From Pseudomonas sp. FP453 (lineage in GTDB: Bacteria > Pseudomonadota > Gammaproteobacteria > Pseudomonadales > Pseudomonadaceae), in NCBI RefSeq assembly GCF_030687495.1, contig NZ_CP117435.1:5708501-5772500 (forward strand): DNA of 64,000 nucleotides, written 5' to 3'. Of the stretch, positions 19,319 to 27,184 are shown in pieces (the first letter of the stretch is position 1; the number at the start of each line of letters is the position of its first letter). The notes beneath the pieces were generated by a model. The model ran no database searches, was not told the origin of the DNA, and saw nothing but the letters and a program-made list of their open reading frames with translations. The position numbers were made by a program, and so were the translations under genes.

Positions 19319-19519
19319 ATGGAATATCAAAGCAACGGCACTACCCTGCAAAGCGACGACGGCGTCAGCACCACCGTGATTGACTGGGATGAGTTCAGGA
19401 CATCCGCCAAAGTCGGCGACACCATCCGCGAGCCATCCAGGACATTGCGGATCTACGACAAAGTCTATGAACTGACAGCATCAGGCCAGCACTTCGTCGT
19501 ACACATCTACGCCCAGTAA
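19319..19519 (+). CDS. Small hypothetical protein
   Basis: A 66-residue acidic protein (begins MEYQSNGTTLQSDDGVSTTV) that I do not recognise. It has no signal peptide, membrane segment or cysteine. The pattern alternates short polar and hydrophobic stretches (RTLRIYDKVYELTASGQHFV), suggesting a small beta-rich fold. There is an AGAGAG stretch before the ATG at the right distance. It stands alone between ltaE and gbcB and is followed at once by a REP pair, as is common after real genes here. Existence as a gene is likely but not certain. Confidence 0.55.
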   Translation: MEYQSNGTTLQSDDGVSTTVIDWDEFRTSAKVGDTIREPSRTLRIYDKVYELTASGQHFVVHIYAQ

Positions 19520-19531
19520 CCACCCCACCCA

Positions 19532-19619
19532 TGTGGGAGCTGGCTTGCCTGCGATAGCGGAGCATCAGAACCTTATAGGTAGCTGACACACCGCTATCGC
19601 AGGCAAGCCAGCTCCCACA
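19532..19619. repeat. REP pair, head-to-head type
   Basis: TGTGGGAGCTGGCTTGCCTG and its inverse GGCAAGCCAGCTCCCACA enclose about 40 bp. It sits between the small gene and gbcB. Confidence 0.88.
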
Positions 19620-19636
19620 TTGAACTGCGCTCGCTG

Positions 19637-20737
19637 TCAGAACTCGATGCGCACATCGCCTTTCGGCACGCTGCAGCACGACAGGATGTAACCCTCGGCT
19701 TCGTCTTCCTCGGTGATCCCGCCGTTGTGCTCCATCTCGACTTCGCCGCCCAGCTTCATCACCTTGCACGTCCCGCAGATCCCCATGCCGCAGGCTTTCG
19801 GGATCAACAGGCCGAGCTTGGCCGCTGCGGCGTGCACAGTTTCGCCCGGGGCCACGCGGATGCTCTTGCCCGAGGCAATGAATTCCACCTGGTGCAGATC
19901 CGCCAGATCGACTTCCGGCGCATCGGCGGCCTGTTCGGCTTGCTCCACCGCATCGGCGCGGGCTTCCGGCGGCGTCGCGCCGAAGGATTCTTCGTGATAA
20001 CGCGCCATGTCGAAACCGGCGACTTCCAGCAGGCGCTTCACCGCGTTCATGTAGGGCGTCGGCCCGCAGCAGAACACTTCGCGCTCGAGGAAGTCCGGCA
20101 CCATGAGTTCCAGCATCTTGTGGTTCAGGTACCCGCGATAACCGGCCCATGGCTCGCCCAGGCCGTGTTTTTCGCAGATCAGGTGCAGGCTGAAGTTGTC
20201 GATCCGCGACGCCATGTGTTCCAGCTCACGGTGGTAGATGATGTCCTTGGGCGAGCGGGCGCTGTGGATAAACGTCATGTCGACGTTGGCGTTGGTGTCG
20301 TAGAACCAGCGCGCCATGGACATCACCGGGGTGATCCCCACGCCGCCGCTGAGGTACAGCACTTTGGGGCTGGGGAAGTCGATGGCGTTGAACAACCCCA
20401 CCGGCCCGTGCACTGCCAGTTCCTGGCCTTCGTGCAAGGTGTCGTGCAACCAGTTGGAGACCTTGCCACCCGGCACACGCTTGATCGTCACCGAGAAGCT
20501 ATACGGCACCGACGGCGAACTGGAAATGGTGTAGGACCGCATGATCGGCTGACCTTCGATTTCCAGCTCCAGGGTGACGAACTGCCCCGGCTTGAAAAAG
20601 AACAGGATCGGCTGGTCGGCCATGAAACAAAAGGTGCGCACGTCCCAGGTTTCCTGGATGACTTTGACGCAACGGACGATGTGCCGACCATTGGCCCAGG
20701 TCTGGGTGGTTACCGGATTCAGGAAGCTGTTGGACAT
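19637..20737 (-). CDS. gbcB: Glycine betaine demethylase reductase subunit GbcB
   Basis: A 366-residue reductase that passes electrons from NAD(P)H to the Rieske oxygenase GbcA. The order is an FAD-binding barrel with MRSYTISSSPS, a nucleotide-binding domain with LYLSGGVGITPVMSMARWF and EVFCCGPTPYMNAV, and a C-terminal plant-type 2Fe-2S domain. The iron-sulfur cysteines are in ACGMGICGTC with a fourth in LSCC. The ATG at 20737 follows GTGGAGAA and gives the family length. It is divergent from gbcA. Confidence 0.93.
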   Translation of the reverse strand: MSNSFLNPVTTQTWANGRHIVRCVKVIQETWDVRTFCFMADQPILFFFKPGQFVTLELEIEGQPIMRSYTISSSPSVPYSFSVTIKRVPGGKVSNWLHDTLHEGQELAVHGPVGLFNAIDFPSPKVLYLSGGVGITPVMSMARWFYDTNANVDMTFIHSARSPKDIIYHRELEHMASRIDNFSLHLICEKHGLGEPWAGYRGYLNHKMLELMVPDFLEREVFCCGPTPYMNAVKRLLEVAGFDMARYHEESFGATPPEARADAVEQAEQAADAPEVDLADLHQVEFIASGKSIRVAPGETVHAAAAKLGLLIPKACGMGICGTCKVMKLGGEVEMEHNGGITEEDEAEGYILSCCSVPKGDVRIEF

Positions 20738-20811
20738 GCTTATTCTCCACTGCCGATGTTCGGCTTTATGGTGGCGATTCTGCGTAACGGCGCAAACGCC
20801 CATTTACCTAT

Positions 20812-20838
20812 CTGCGACATTCACATACTTATCGCGAC
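20812..20838. promoter_or_regulatory. Candidate activator half-sites in the gbcB-gbcA intergenic region
   Basis: GCGAC occurs at 20814 and again at 20834, 20 bp apart on the same strand, in the divergent promoter region of gbcA and gbcB. Direct half-sites two helical turns apart are typical of AraC-family activators. GbdR is known to control gbcAB in P. aeruginosa, but binding here is inferred. Confidence 0.4.
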
Positions 20839-21021
20839 CAGCCCCCAACGACCGGGGGTTGCGCGTCGGGAACAGATTGGGCCATGTCGCCCATGGATAA
20901 GGTTCGACGCATCCGCGGCCCCACACTCGCTCCCAACAACGACGCTTTCTTTACGCCTTGCACTGCACCAACCGTAGCCACTATTCGCCGGCCACACAGA
21001 ATGGCCATGAGGACACACACG

Positions 21022-22317
21022 ATGGACGTCACCGCAACCTTAAGCTTGGGCGATCCGCTGGAACCCGCACGCAAGGCCACCGCGCAAATGCTGCAAGAGC
21101 GCGAGCGCACCTTCTCGCTGCCCCAGCCGTTTTACTCTGATGAGCGGCTGTTCGATATCGACATGCAGGAGATCTTCCAGAAAGAGTGGTTGATCGCCGG
21201 CATGACTTGCGAGATCCCCGCCAAGGGCAACTACCTGACCCTGCAAGTGGGCAAGAACCCGATCATCGTGATCCGTGGCGCCGAAGGCGTGGTGCATGCG
21301 TTCCACAACGTGTGCCGCCACCGCGGTTCGCGCTTGTGCACCAGCGACAAGGGCAAGGTCGCCAAACTGGTCTGCCACTACCACCAGTGGACCTACGAGC
21401 TGGACGGCCGCCTGCTGTTCGCCGGCACCGAGATGGGCGCCGACTTCGACATGAAGCAATACGGTTTGAAACCGGTGAACGTGAAGACCGCTGGCGGCTA
21501 CATCTTTATCAGCCTGGCCGAGAACCCGCCGGCCATCGATGACTTCCTGTCGACACTGAACCACTACATGGAACCGTACGACATGGAGAACACCAAGGTG
21601 GCGATCCAGACCACCTTGTTCGAAAAAGCCAACTGGAAACTGGTGCTGGAAAACAACCGCGAGTGCTACCACTGCAACGCGTCGCACCCTGAATTGCTGA
21701 AAACCCTGCTGGAATGGGACGACGTCACCGACCCGCGTGCCGACCAGGCCTTCAAGGACCACGTCGCCGCCTCCGCTGCTGCCTGGGACGCCGAGAAGAT
21801 CCCTTACGCCCACGCCAGCTTCGGCCTGCGTAACCGTATCGTGCGCATGCCGCTGCTCAAGGGCACTGTGTCGATGACCCTCGACGGCAAGCAGGGCTGC
21901 AAGAAGTTGATGGGCCGTATCCAGAACCCGGACCTGGGCTCGATGCGCATCCTGCACCTGCCCCATTCGTGGAACCACTGCATGGGCGACCACATCATCG
22001 TGTTCACCGTGTGGCCGATCAGCGCCCAGGAAACCATGGTCACCACCAAGTGGATCGTGCACAAGGACGCTGTCGAAGGCGTGGACTACGACGTGGAGCG
22101 CATGCGCCAGGTGTGGGACGCCACCAACGACCAGGACCGGCGCCTGGCCGAGGAGAACCAGCGCGGTATCAACTCCACGGCCTACCAGCCTGGCCCGTAC
22201 TCCAAGACCTATGAGTTCGGCGTGGTGAACTTTGTGGATTGGTACAGCGAGCGCATGCTCAGCAACCTGGGCGCGGCGCCAGCGCCGTACCTCAAGGGTG
22301 TTGCCGTACACGAGTAA
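21022..22317 (+). CDS. gbcA: Glycine betaine demethylase Rieske oxygenase GbcA
   Basis: A 431-residue ring-hydroxylating-type oxygenase that removes one methyl group of glycine betaine as formaldehyde, giving dimethylglycine. The Rieske 2Fe-2S ligands are in NVCRHRGSRLCT and VCHYHQWTYELDG. The C-terminal catalytic domain has the mononuclear iron region NRECYHCNASHPELLKTL. The ATG at 21022 (MDVTATLSLGDPLEP...) follows GAGGA at a good distance and matches the known protein start; the frame is open further upstream without support. It works with GbcB, encoded divergently. Confidence 0.95.
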   Translation: MDVTATLSLGDPLEPARKATAQMLQERERTFSLPQPFYSDERLFDIDMQEIFQKEWLIAGMTCEIPAKGNYLTLQVGKNPIIVIRGAEGVVHAFHNVCRHRGSRLCTSDKGKVAKLVCHYHQWTYELDGRLLFAGTEMGADFDMKQYGLKPVNVKTAGGYIFISLAENPPAIDDFLSTLNHYMEPYDMENTKVAIQTTLFEKANWKLVLENNRECYHCNASHPELLKTLLEWDDVTDPRADQAFKDHVAASAAAWDAEKIPYAHASFGLRNRIVRMPLLKGTVSMTLDGKQGCKKLMGRIQNPDLGSMRILHLPHSWNHCMGDHIIVFTVWPISAQETMVTTKWIVHKDAVEGVDYDVERMRQVWDATNDQDRRLAEENQRGINSTAYQPGPYSKTYEFGVVNFVDWYSERMLSNLGAAPAPYLKGVAVHE

Positions 22318-22336
22318 ACAGGTGAGTAGTGGCTTA

Positions 22337-22426
22337 TGTGGGAGCGGGCTTGCCCGCGAATGCGCGGGATCAGCTTGCACATGCAGCGGCTGACACACCG
22401 CCTTCGCGGGCAAGCCCGCTCCCACA
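22337..22426. repeat. REP pair, head-to-head type, GC variant
   Basis: TGTGGGAGCGGGCTTGCCCG and its inverse enclose about 45 bp immediately downstream of gbcA. Confidence 0.88.
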
Positions 22427-22499
22427 TTTGGGTCCGCACACTGTTCAAAATCTAGCCAGACAGCCTCCAGCCCGCCAACCCCCTGCCCTCCAGCCTTTA

Positions 22500-23045
22500 C
22501 CCAACAACTTATCCACAAAGACACCCACAGCAATTGTGGGCAACTGTGCTTGTCACCCACAAATAACTGAAGAAAATCCGTGACTTATTCAAGCAGACGG
22601 TTTTAGGCAGCCACTGATCAATTTTTAACCATAACTCTGCAAGCTGCGTAAACCGTGGCCTGTAGCGGTACGCAAACACCTTATCCACAGATCCGCCAAC
22701 AGACTTTGGGTGTAACTTTGGCTGCGCTGTGGAAAACCACGCCAAAGCTTCATAAACCGAGGCTTTCAGAGCTTTCATTCGCATTTGCAGGCAAATTGAT
22801 CACTTTTTAATCATGTCGACGAAAGCCTTTATCCATAAGGCCTGTAGCCAATAGCGAACATCTTATCCACAGAAGCGCCAACAGACTTTGGGGGCAAGTC
22901 CAGATCCCCAGGTGTCCTTATCCACACGAAAACTGCCCTAAAAACCGTTACTTAGCCTGGTTATTTTTCGTACAAGCGCCTGTAGCCGTTGATTCACGTG
23001 GCCTGTGGACAACCACGAACACCTTATCCACAGCCACGCACACAG
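22500..23045. repeat. Degenerate ~182-bp tandem repeats carrying DnaA boxes
   Basis: This gene-free region holds about four diverged units. GGCCTGTAGC recurs at 22657 and 22839 (and a partial copy near 22979), GCCAACAGACTTTGGG at 22695 and 22877, and TGATCA/C-A/T-TTTTTAA at 22615 and 22798. These are all offset by 182-183 bp. Each unit contains one perfect DnaA box TTATCCACA: 22509, 22681, 22863 and 23024, with an extra one at 22918 and a near match TTATCCATA at 22829. The GATC-led AT-rich stretches resemble the 13-mers of bacterial replication origins. No coding potential is evident. See the findings for interpretation. Confidence 0.8.
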
Positions 23046-23170
23046 CGATTGTGGGTAACCGCGGCAACTGTACAAAAAACACACGGCATCTACACTTTCC
23101 CTTGCAGTTCATTTCACAAGCCTGGGTTAACGCGGAAGTCCTTGGCGGGATAACAGGAGACACGACGGTG

Positions 23171-23665
23171 ATGCGGCAGGGTAAAACCAGCCATCACTGC
23201 GCCACAGGTTTTACGCTGATTGAATTGCTACTGACGCTGGCCCTGCTGGCCACGCTCGCGACAGTGGCTTATCCGCTGACGGCATTGATGGGTAAACGCG
23301 ACCGGGAACTGGACTTGCAACGTTCGTTGCGGGAGATCCGCCGCGCCATCGATTCCTACAAAGAGGCCACCGACGACGGCCGCATCGAAAAAAGCGTGAC
23401 CGCCAGTGGTTATCCACCGACCCTGCACGTACTGGTTGAAGGCGTCACGGATAAAACCAACCTGCAAGGCAACAGACTCTACTTCCTGCGACGCATTCCA
23501 CGCGACCCGATGTGCGAGTGCCCCGACCTTGCGCCTGAAAAAACCTGGCGACTGCGCAGCTACAAAAGCACCGCCGACAACCCACAAGAGGGAGAGGATG
23601 TATTCGACGTTTCATCCCGCAACACCCGGGAGAGTTTGAATGGAACGTTATACAGCCAGTGGTAA
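23171..23665 (+). CDS. Pseudopilin (type II secretion GspG-like)
   Basis: A 164-residue protein with a class III (prepilin) signal: a short basic leader, then cleavage at G/F in TGFTLIELLLTLALLATLAT, with the conserved Glu at mature position 5. The mature part continues as the usual long helix with KRDRELDLQRSLREIRRAID. It has two cysteines (PMCECP). The start could be GTG 23168 or ATG 23171; both fit the AGGAGA site. It opens an apparent operon of secretion genes that runs to 34243. Its stop overlaps the start of the next pseudopilin gene. Confidence 0.82.
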   Translation: MRQGKTSHHCATGFTLIELLLTLALLATLATVAYPLTALMGKRDRELDLQRSLREIRRAIDSYKEATDDGRIEKSVTASGYPPTLHVLVEGVTDKTNLQGNRLYFLRRIPRDPMCECPDLAPEKTWRLRSYKSTADNPQEGEDVFDVSSRNTRESLNGTLYSQW

Positions 23666-24020
23666 ACGGGGCTTTACCCTGATCGAGTTGCTCGTGGTCA
23701 TGGCCATAATCGCCACCCTCATGACCCTGGTGACGCCCCAGTATTTCCGCCAGCACGCCAAGGCCCAGGAAACCGTGCTGCGCCACAACCTGTCGTCCAT
23801 CCGCCAGGCCCTGGACCAATACCGCGAAGACCACGGCGCCAACCCCGAATCCCTGCAAGCCCTGGTGGAAAAACGCTACTTGCGCGAGGTGCCCAAGGAC
23901 CCGGTGACCGGCAGCCGCGACACCTGGCAACTGCAACCCTCGGACGAACAAGGCCTGGGCGACGTGCGCAGCGGTGCGCCCGGCACGGCCAACGACGGGA
24001 GCGCCTATGCCGACTGGTAA
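23640..24020 (+). CDS. Pseudopilin (type II secretion GspG-like)
   Basis: A 126-residue pseudopilin with leader MERYTASGKRG and the cleavage motif G/FTLIELLVVMAIIATLMT, including Glu5. The C-terminal part contains LQALVEKRYLREVPKDPVTG, which matches the GspG-like core (PxDPxxG). It overlaps the previous gene by 26 bp and the following gene by 14 bp, so the three are translated together. It is likely processed by a prepilin peptidase encoded elsewhere, because none is in this cluster. Confidence 0.84.
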   Translation: MERYTASGKRGFTLIELLVVMAIIATLMTLVTPQYFRQHAKAQETVLRHNLSSIRQALDQYREDHGANPESLQALVEKRYLREVPKDPVTGSRDTWQLQPSDEQGLGDVRSGAPGTANDGSAYADW

Positions 24021-24522
24021 ACAGCGCCAACAGGGCTCGGTGTTCATGGGCATGTTGGTGACGGTGGCCGTGGTCGCCGTGATGCTGATGGAAGTCGGCA
24101 CGCTGTGGTCCAGCGTGTTGCAGCGCGAGCGCGAGCTGGAATTGCTGGCGCGGGGCAATGAGATTCGCCGGGCGATTGGGCTGTATTACCGCGAGGGCAA
24201 CAGCTTTCCGAAAACCCTCGAAGACCTGGTGCTCGACCGCCGCCAGCCCACCGTCAAACGCTACCTGCGCCGGGTCTACGACGACCCGCTGACCGGCAGC
24301 TCTGAATGGGGTGTGGTCGAGGGGCCGGGTGAAACCATCATGGGTGTGTTCAGCAAGGCCAAGGGCACGCCGTTCAAACAAGGCAACTTCTCAGTCATCA
24401 ATCAACGTTTTACAGGGCAAGGTAGTTATCAAGGGTGGGTGTTTCTGTATGGCTCTGTGCAGAGTAATCCTGCAACCCGCACCACTCCCGTGGGAGATCA
24501 GCTGACCCATGATACCAATTGA
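24007..24522 (+). CDS. Atypical pseudopilin-like protein without Glu5
   Basis: A 171-residue protein with one N-terminal hydrophobic helix. The motif is RQQGSVFMGMLVTVAVVAVM: a Gly precedes the helix, but mature position 1 is Ser instead of Phe and position 5 is Gly instead of Glu. The following ERELELLARGNEIRRAIGLY and KRYLRRVYDDPLTGS blocks closely parallel the two preceding pseudopilins, so common origin is clear. Loss of Glu5 is a feature of the tip pseudopilin GspK, so this may cap the fibre or stay in the membrane uncleaved. The next gene is 64 bp away. Confidence 0.72.
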   Translation: MPTGKQRQQGSVFMGMLVTVAVVAVMLMEVGTLWSSVLQRERELELLARGNEIRRAIGLYYREGNSFPKTLEDLVLDRRQPTVKRYLRRVYDDPLTGSSEWGVVEGPGETIMGVFSKAKGTPFKQGNFSVINQRFTGQGSYQGWVFLYGSVQSNPATRTTPVGDQLTHDTN

Positions 24523-24586
24523 ATAATCACCCTGATCGTTCCAGCAGTTCGGAACTTGTTTATCTGAATTGAAGGTGGACTAGAGC

Positions 24587-26047
24587 ATGAGAAACTCACA
24601 GCGATTTACGAAGAGCTTAATCAAACTGGTGCTGCCAGCGTTACTTCTATTGCCGACACTGCACGCGCTTGCACACGGGTACTTGGACGGCGATTTATCT
24701 TCACGTGCGCGCCTGTGCCAAACCGGCGTCAACACTAACTGCGGCGGCGCGCAGTATGAGCCGCAAAGTACCGGTGAAACGTTCCAAGGCTTTCCTGGAG
24801 GCTCTGGAGGGTCAGCCGGCCAAGGGCCAAAGGACGGCCAGATAGCCAGCGGTGGGAACAGTCTTTTTTCGGCGCTGGATGCTCAGACAGAGACACGCTG
24901 GAAAAAAATAGAAATAACCGATCAAAACATTGTTTTTGTCTGGAAATACTTGGCGCCGCACCCGGTAGACTTTCACAAATACTTCATCACGAAGAACAAC
25001 TGGGATCACAACAAACCCCTGACACGCGCATCGTTTGAAAGTACGCCATTCTGTATATTCCCAGGCTCCGGTGTCATGCCAGTACCCGACACAAAGCATG
25101 CCTGTGTGATTCCGCCAGGGAAGGATGGCTACCACGTGATTCTGGGAATTTGGGGCGTTCGCGACACGAAAATGGCGTTTCATGACCCCGTCGATGTGAT
25201 GATCAATATCCAACCAGGTTTACCAGGCGGCTGGAAAAGCGTGGGCAGTATCAGACCGTCTGTCTCCCTGCTGCCCGGTGACACGGTCAAGGCACGCGCG
25301 TTCAGCAACACCGGCGAAAGCTTCAACTACAGCGCCGATATTGCGATTAACAGCGCAACCGAGGGCCAGCCTGCAGAATGGTCCCACGCACTTGCCAAAA
25401 AGCTTAACGACACCCAAAGCCTGATCAAGGCAGGTGTTCGCGACGCAAGCGATAACATCACTCCCGTGAAAGGCCCCAATGAGATATACGCGAAGCCGGA
25501 GAGTGGCGTGACCCACTATGAAATTGAGGTAAACGTTAAAGATGACCCAAGCGTACGTATGGCTATTTCGGCGCTGGCTTCGGAATACCCTCTGGTAGAT
25601 GGAAAAGGGCGTATGCGCTTTCCAATACTGCTCACCCACCCGATGAACGTCGAAGCCACTTTGCTTGATCAAAAGAACAAAGCCGTCGGCTCCGTTGCAG
25701 CTGACGTCCAAAGCGGCACTCACTGGCTTGAGATGGATGTAACCAGTACGCCAGGGCCGCACACACTGATCATGACGGGCACAACGAAAGATGACAGGAC
25801 TTCACGCCAGGATTCGCAAAGCGCCAATATCACCGGTTCCGGTGGATCGCAGGAATATGATTTTGTATTCCCCAACGGGCTGAAAGAATACAAGGCGGGA
25901 ACCCGTGTGCTTCAACCAAAAAACGGAAAGGTCTACGAATGCAAGCCAGGAAGCGTCGCAGGTTGGTGCACGATCTGGACGCAGCATGCGAACCAATACG
26001 AACCCGATGTGGGGTCCAATTGGACTGACGCGTGGTTCCTCAAGTAA
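24587..26047 (+). CDS. GbpA-like lytic polysaccharide monooxygenase, chitin-binding
   Basis: A 486-residue secreted protein. The Sec signal peptide ends at LHALA, so the mature chain begins with His30 (HGYLDG), the N-terminal histidine of the copper 'histidine brace' in AA10 enzymes. The AA10 catalytic domain covers about 30-215 and includes LFSALDAQTETRWKK. Middle domains like those of Vibrio GbpA follow (about 220-415), and a C-terminal chitin-binding module ends the protein (ECKPGSVAGWCTIWTQHANQ). Its DNA is visibly less GC-rich than the flanking secretion genes, which suggests separate acquisition. Such enzymes cleave chitin oxidatively and leave the cell by type II secretion, so it is the probable cargo of this system. 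Confidence 0.88.
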   Translation: MRNSQRFTKSLIKLVLPALLLLPTLHALAHGYLDGDLSSRARLCQTGVNTNCGGAQYEPQSTGETFQGFPGGSGGSAGQGPKDGQIASGGNSLFSALDAQTETRWKKIEITDQNIVFVWKYLAPHPVDFHKYFITKNNWDHNKPLTRASFESTPFCIFPGSGVMPVPDTKHACVIPPGKDGYHVILGIWGVRDTKMAFHDPVDVMINIQPGLPGGWKSVGSIRPSVSLLPGDTVKARAFSNTGESFNYSADIAINSATEGQPAEWSHALAKKLNDTQSLIKAGVRDASDNITPVKGPNEIYAKPESGVTHYEIEVNVKDDPSVRMAISALASEYPLVDGKGRMRFPILLTHPMNVEATLLDQKNKAVGSVAADVQSGTHWLEMDVTSTPGPHTLIMTGTTKDDRTSRQDSQSANITGSGGSQEYDFVFPNGLKEYKAGTRVLQPKNGKVYECKPGSVAGWCTIWTQHANQYEPDVGSNWTDAWFLK

Positions 26048-26286
26048 CGGCCGACAAAGACAGCAACGGGGCAATTTGAGCGTCGCACTCATCACGCGAC
26101 GCTCTTCCCAAAAGACCGTTATTCACAAAAACGCTATAGAAAAGTGCCAATCGTTATAGGGCGCACAACGTCGCCATATATCGAGCGACGCTACAGTTGA
26201 ATATGTACTCGTTCAAACGCAGTTCTACCGGCGGTGCCCGCCTTAATGCGGGCCGGGAGAGTTCCACACAACCGCCGGGTATTACC

Positions 26287-26718
26287 ATGCGCGAACGCTC
26301 CTTTATCCACAGCCCCCAACACGGCTTCACCCTGCTGGAGCTGCTGGTCGTCCTCCTCATCATCGCCCTCCTCGCCGGCTACGTCGGCCCGAAGATGTTC
26401 GATCGCCTCGAACTGGCCAAAGTCCAGACCGCCCAAGGCCAGATGAAGTCCCTGGCGGATGCCTTGAACCAATACCGCCTCGACACGGGCAACTACCCCG
26501 ACGAGACCCTGGGCCTGAATGCACTCACCACCCGCCCTGCGAACGCGAACAACTGGCAGGGGCCCTATTTGAAAACCTTGCCCCCCGACCCGTGGGGCAA
26601 CCCGTACCTGTTCAAGAACCCCGGTTCACCGCCCAACGACGCAGAGATCATTTCGCTCGGCCGAGACGGCAAGGCCGGCGGGGAGAACACCTACGCCGAT
26701 ATCGTGTACGGCCTGTGA
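26287..26718 (+). CDS. Major pseudopilin GspG
   Basis: A 143-residue protein that matches GspG best of the four prepilin-like proteins. The leader is MRERSFIHSPQHG, cleavage precedes FTLLELLVVLLIIALLAGYV (Glu5 present), and the globular part has LNALTTRPANANNWQGPYLK and PDPWGNPYLFKNPG, the calcium-loop region of GspG. An ATG at 26287 is used; an in-frame start 90 bp upstream would give an unusually long leader. It forms the periplasmic pseudopilus. The gene is separated by about 240 bp from the monooxygenase gene, so it may have its own promoter. Confidence 0.9.
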   Translation: MRERSFIHSPQHGFTLLELLVVLLIIALLAGYVGPKMFDRLELAKVQTAQGQMKSLADALNQYRLDTGNYPDETLGLNALTTRPANANNWQGPYLKTLPPDPWGNPYLFKNPGSPPNDAEIISLGRDGKAGGENTYADIVYGL

Positions 26719-26719
26719 C

Positions 26720-27184
26720 ATGCGCAGGCTGCCGTTTGCCCTGACCCTGCTGTGCCTGGCAGGCACTGCCCAGGCCAATTGCTGGCAGCTGGCAGCCAGC
26801 CGCTACCACGTCGATCCGCTGTTGCTGTACGCCATCGCCAAGGTCGAATCCAACCTCAATCCCCGCGCGCGCAATATCAACGGCGATGGCAGCCAGGACA
26901 TCGGCCTGATGCAGATCAACAGCCGCCACTTGCCCGCCCTCGCCCGCTTCGGTATCACCGAACAGCAATTGATCAGCCAGCCCTGTACCAGCGTGATGGT
27001 CGGCGCGTGGATCCTGGCCGCGTTCATTCAAGAAAAGGGCTACGGCTGGCAGGCCGTCGGCGCCTATAACGCGGGCGCCCGGCCGGATCGCGAGGCGCAC
27101 CGGACGCGTTATGCCCTGGCGGTGTGGCGCTACTACGGCGAGTTGCTGCAACAACGCCAGCAATTGGCGAGGCACGGCCCATGA
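26720..27184 (+). CDS. Lytic transglycosylase (SLT/IagB-like)
   Basis: A 154-residue periplasmic muramidase with signal peptide MRRLPFALTLLCLAGTAQA. The catalytic Glu is in AIAKVESNLNPRARN, with IGLMQINSRHLP and WQAVGAYNAG completing the goose-lysozyme-like signature. It resembles the small transglycosylases IagB/VirB1 that open peptidoglycan for secretion machines. The start is 1 bp after the gspG stop region and its end overlaps gspF (ATGA), so it is a fixed part of the operon. This is not a standard component of type II clusters. Confidence 0.87.
   Translation: MRRLPFALTLLCLAGTAQANCWQLAASRYHVDPLLLYAIAKVESNLNPRARNINGDGSQDIGLMQINSRHLPALARFGITEQQLISQPCTSVMVGAWILAAFIQEKGYGWQAVGAYNAGARPDREAHRTRYALAVWRYYGELLQQRQQLARHGP

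Noticed and set aside
26302..26310. DnaA box in the GspG gene
   Set aside because: Single TTATCCACA inside coding DNA, where it encodes leader residues; expected by chance at this rate. Same for single boxes at 35613 and 35872.
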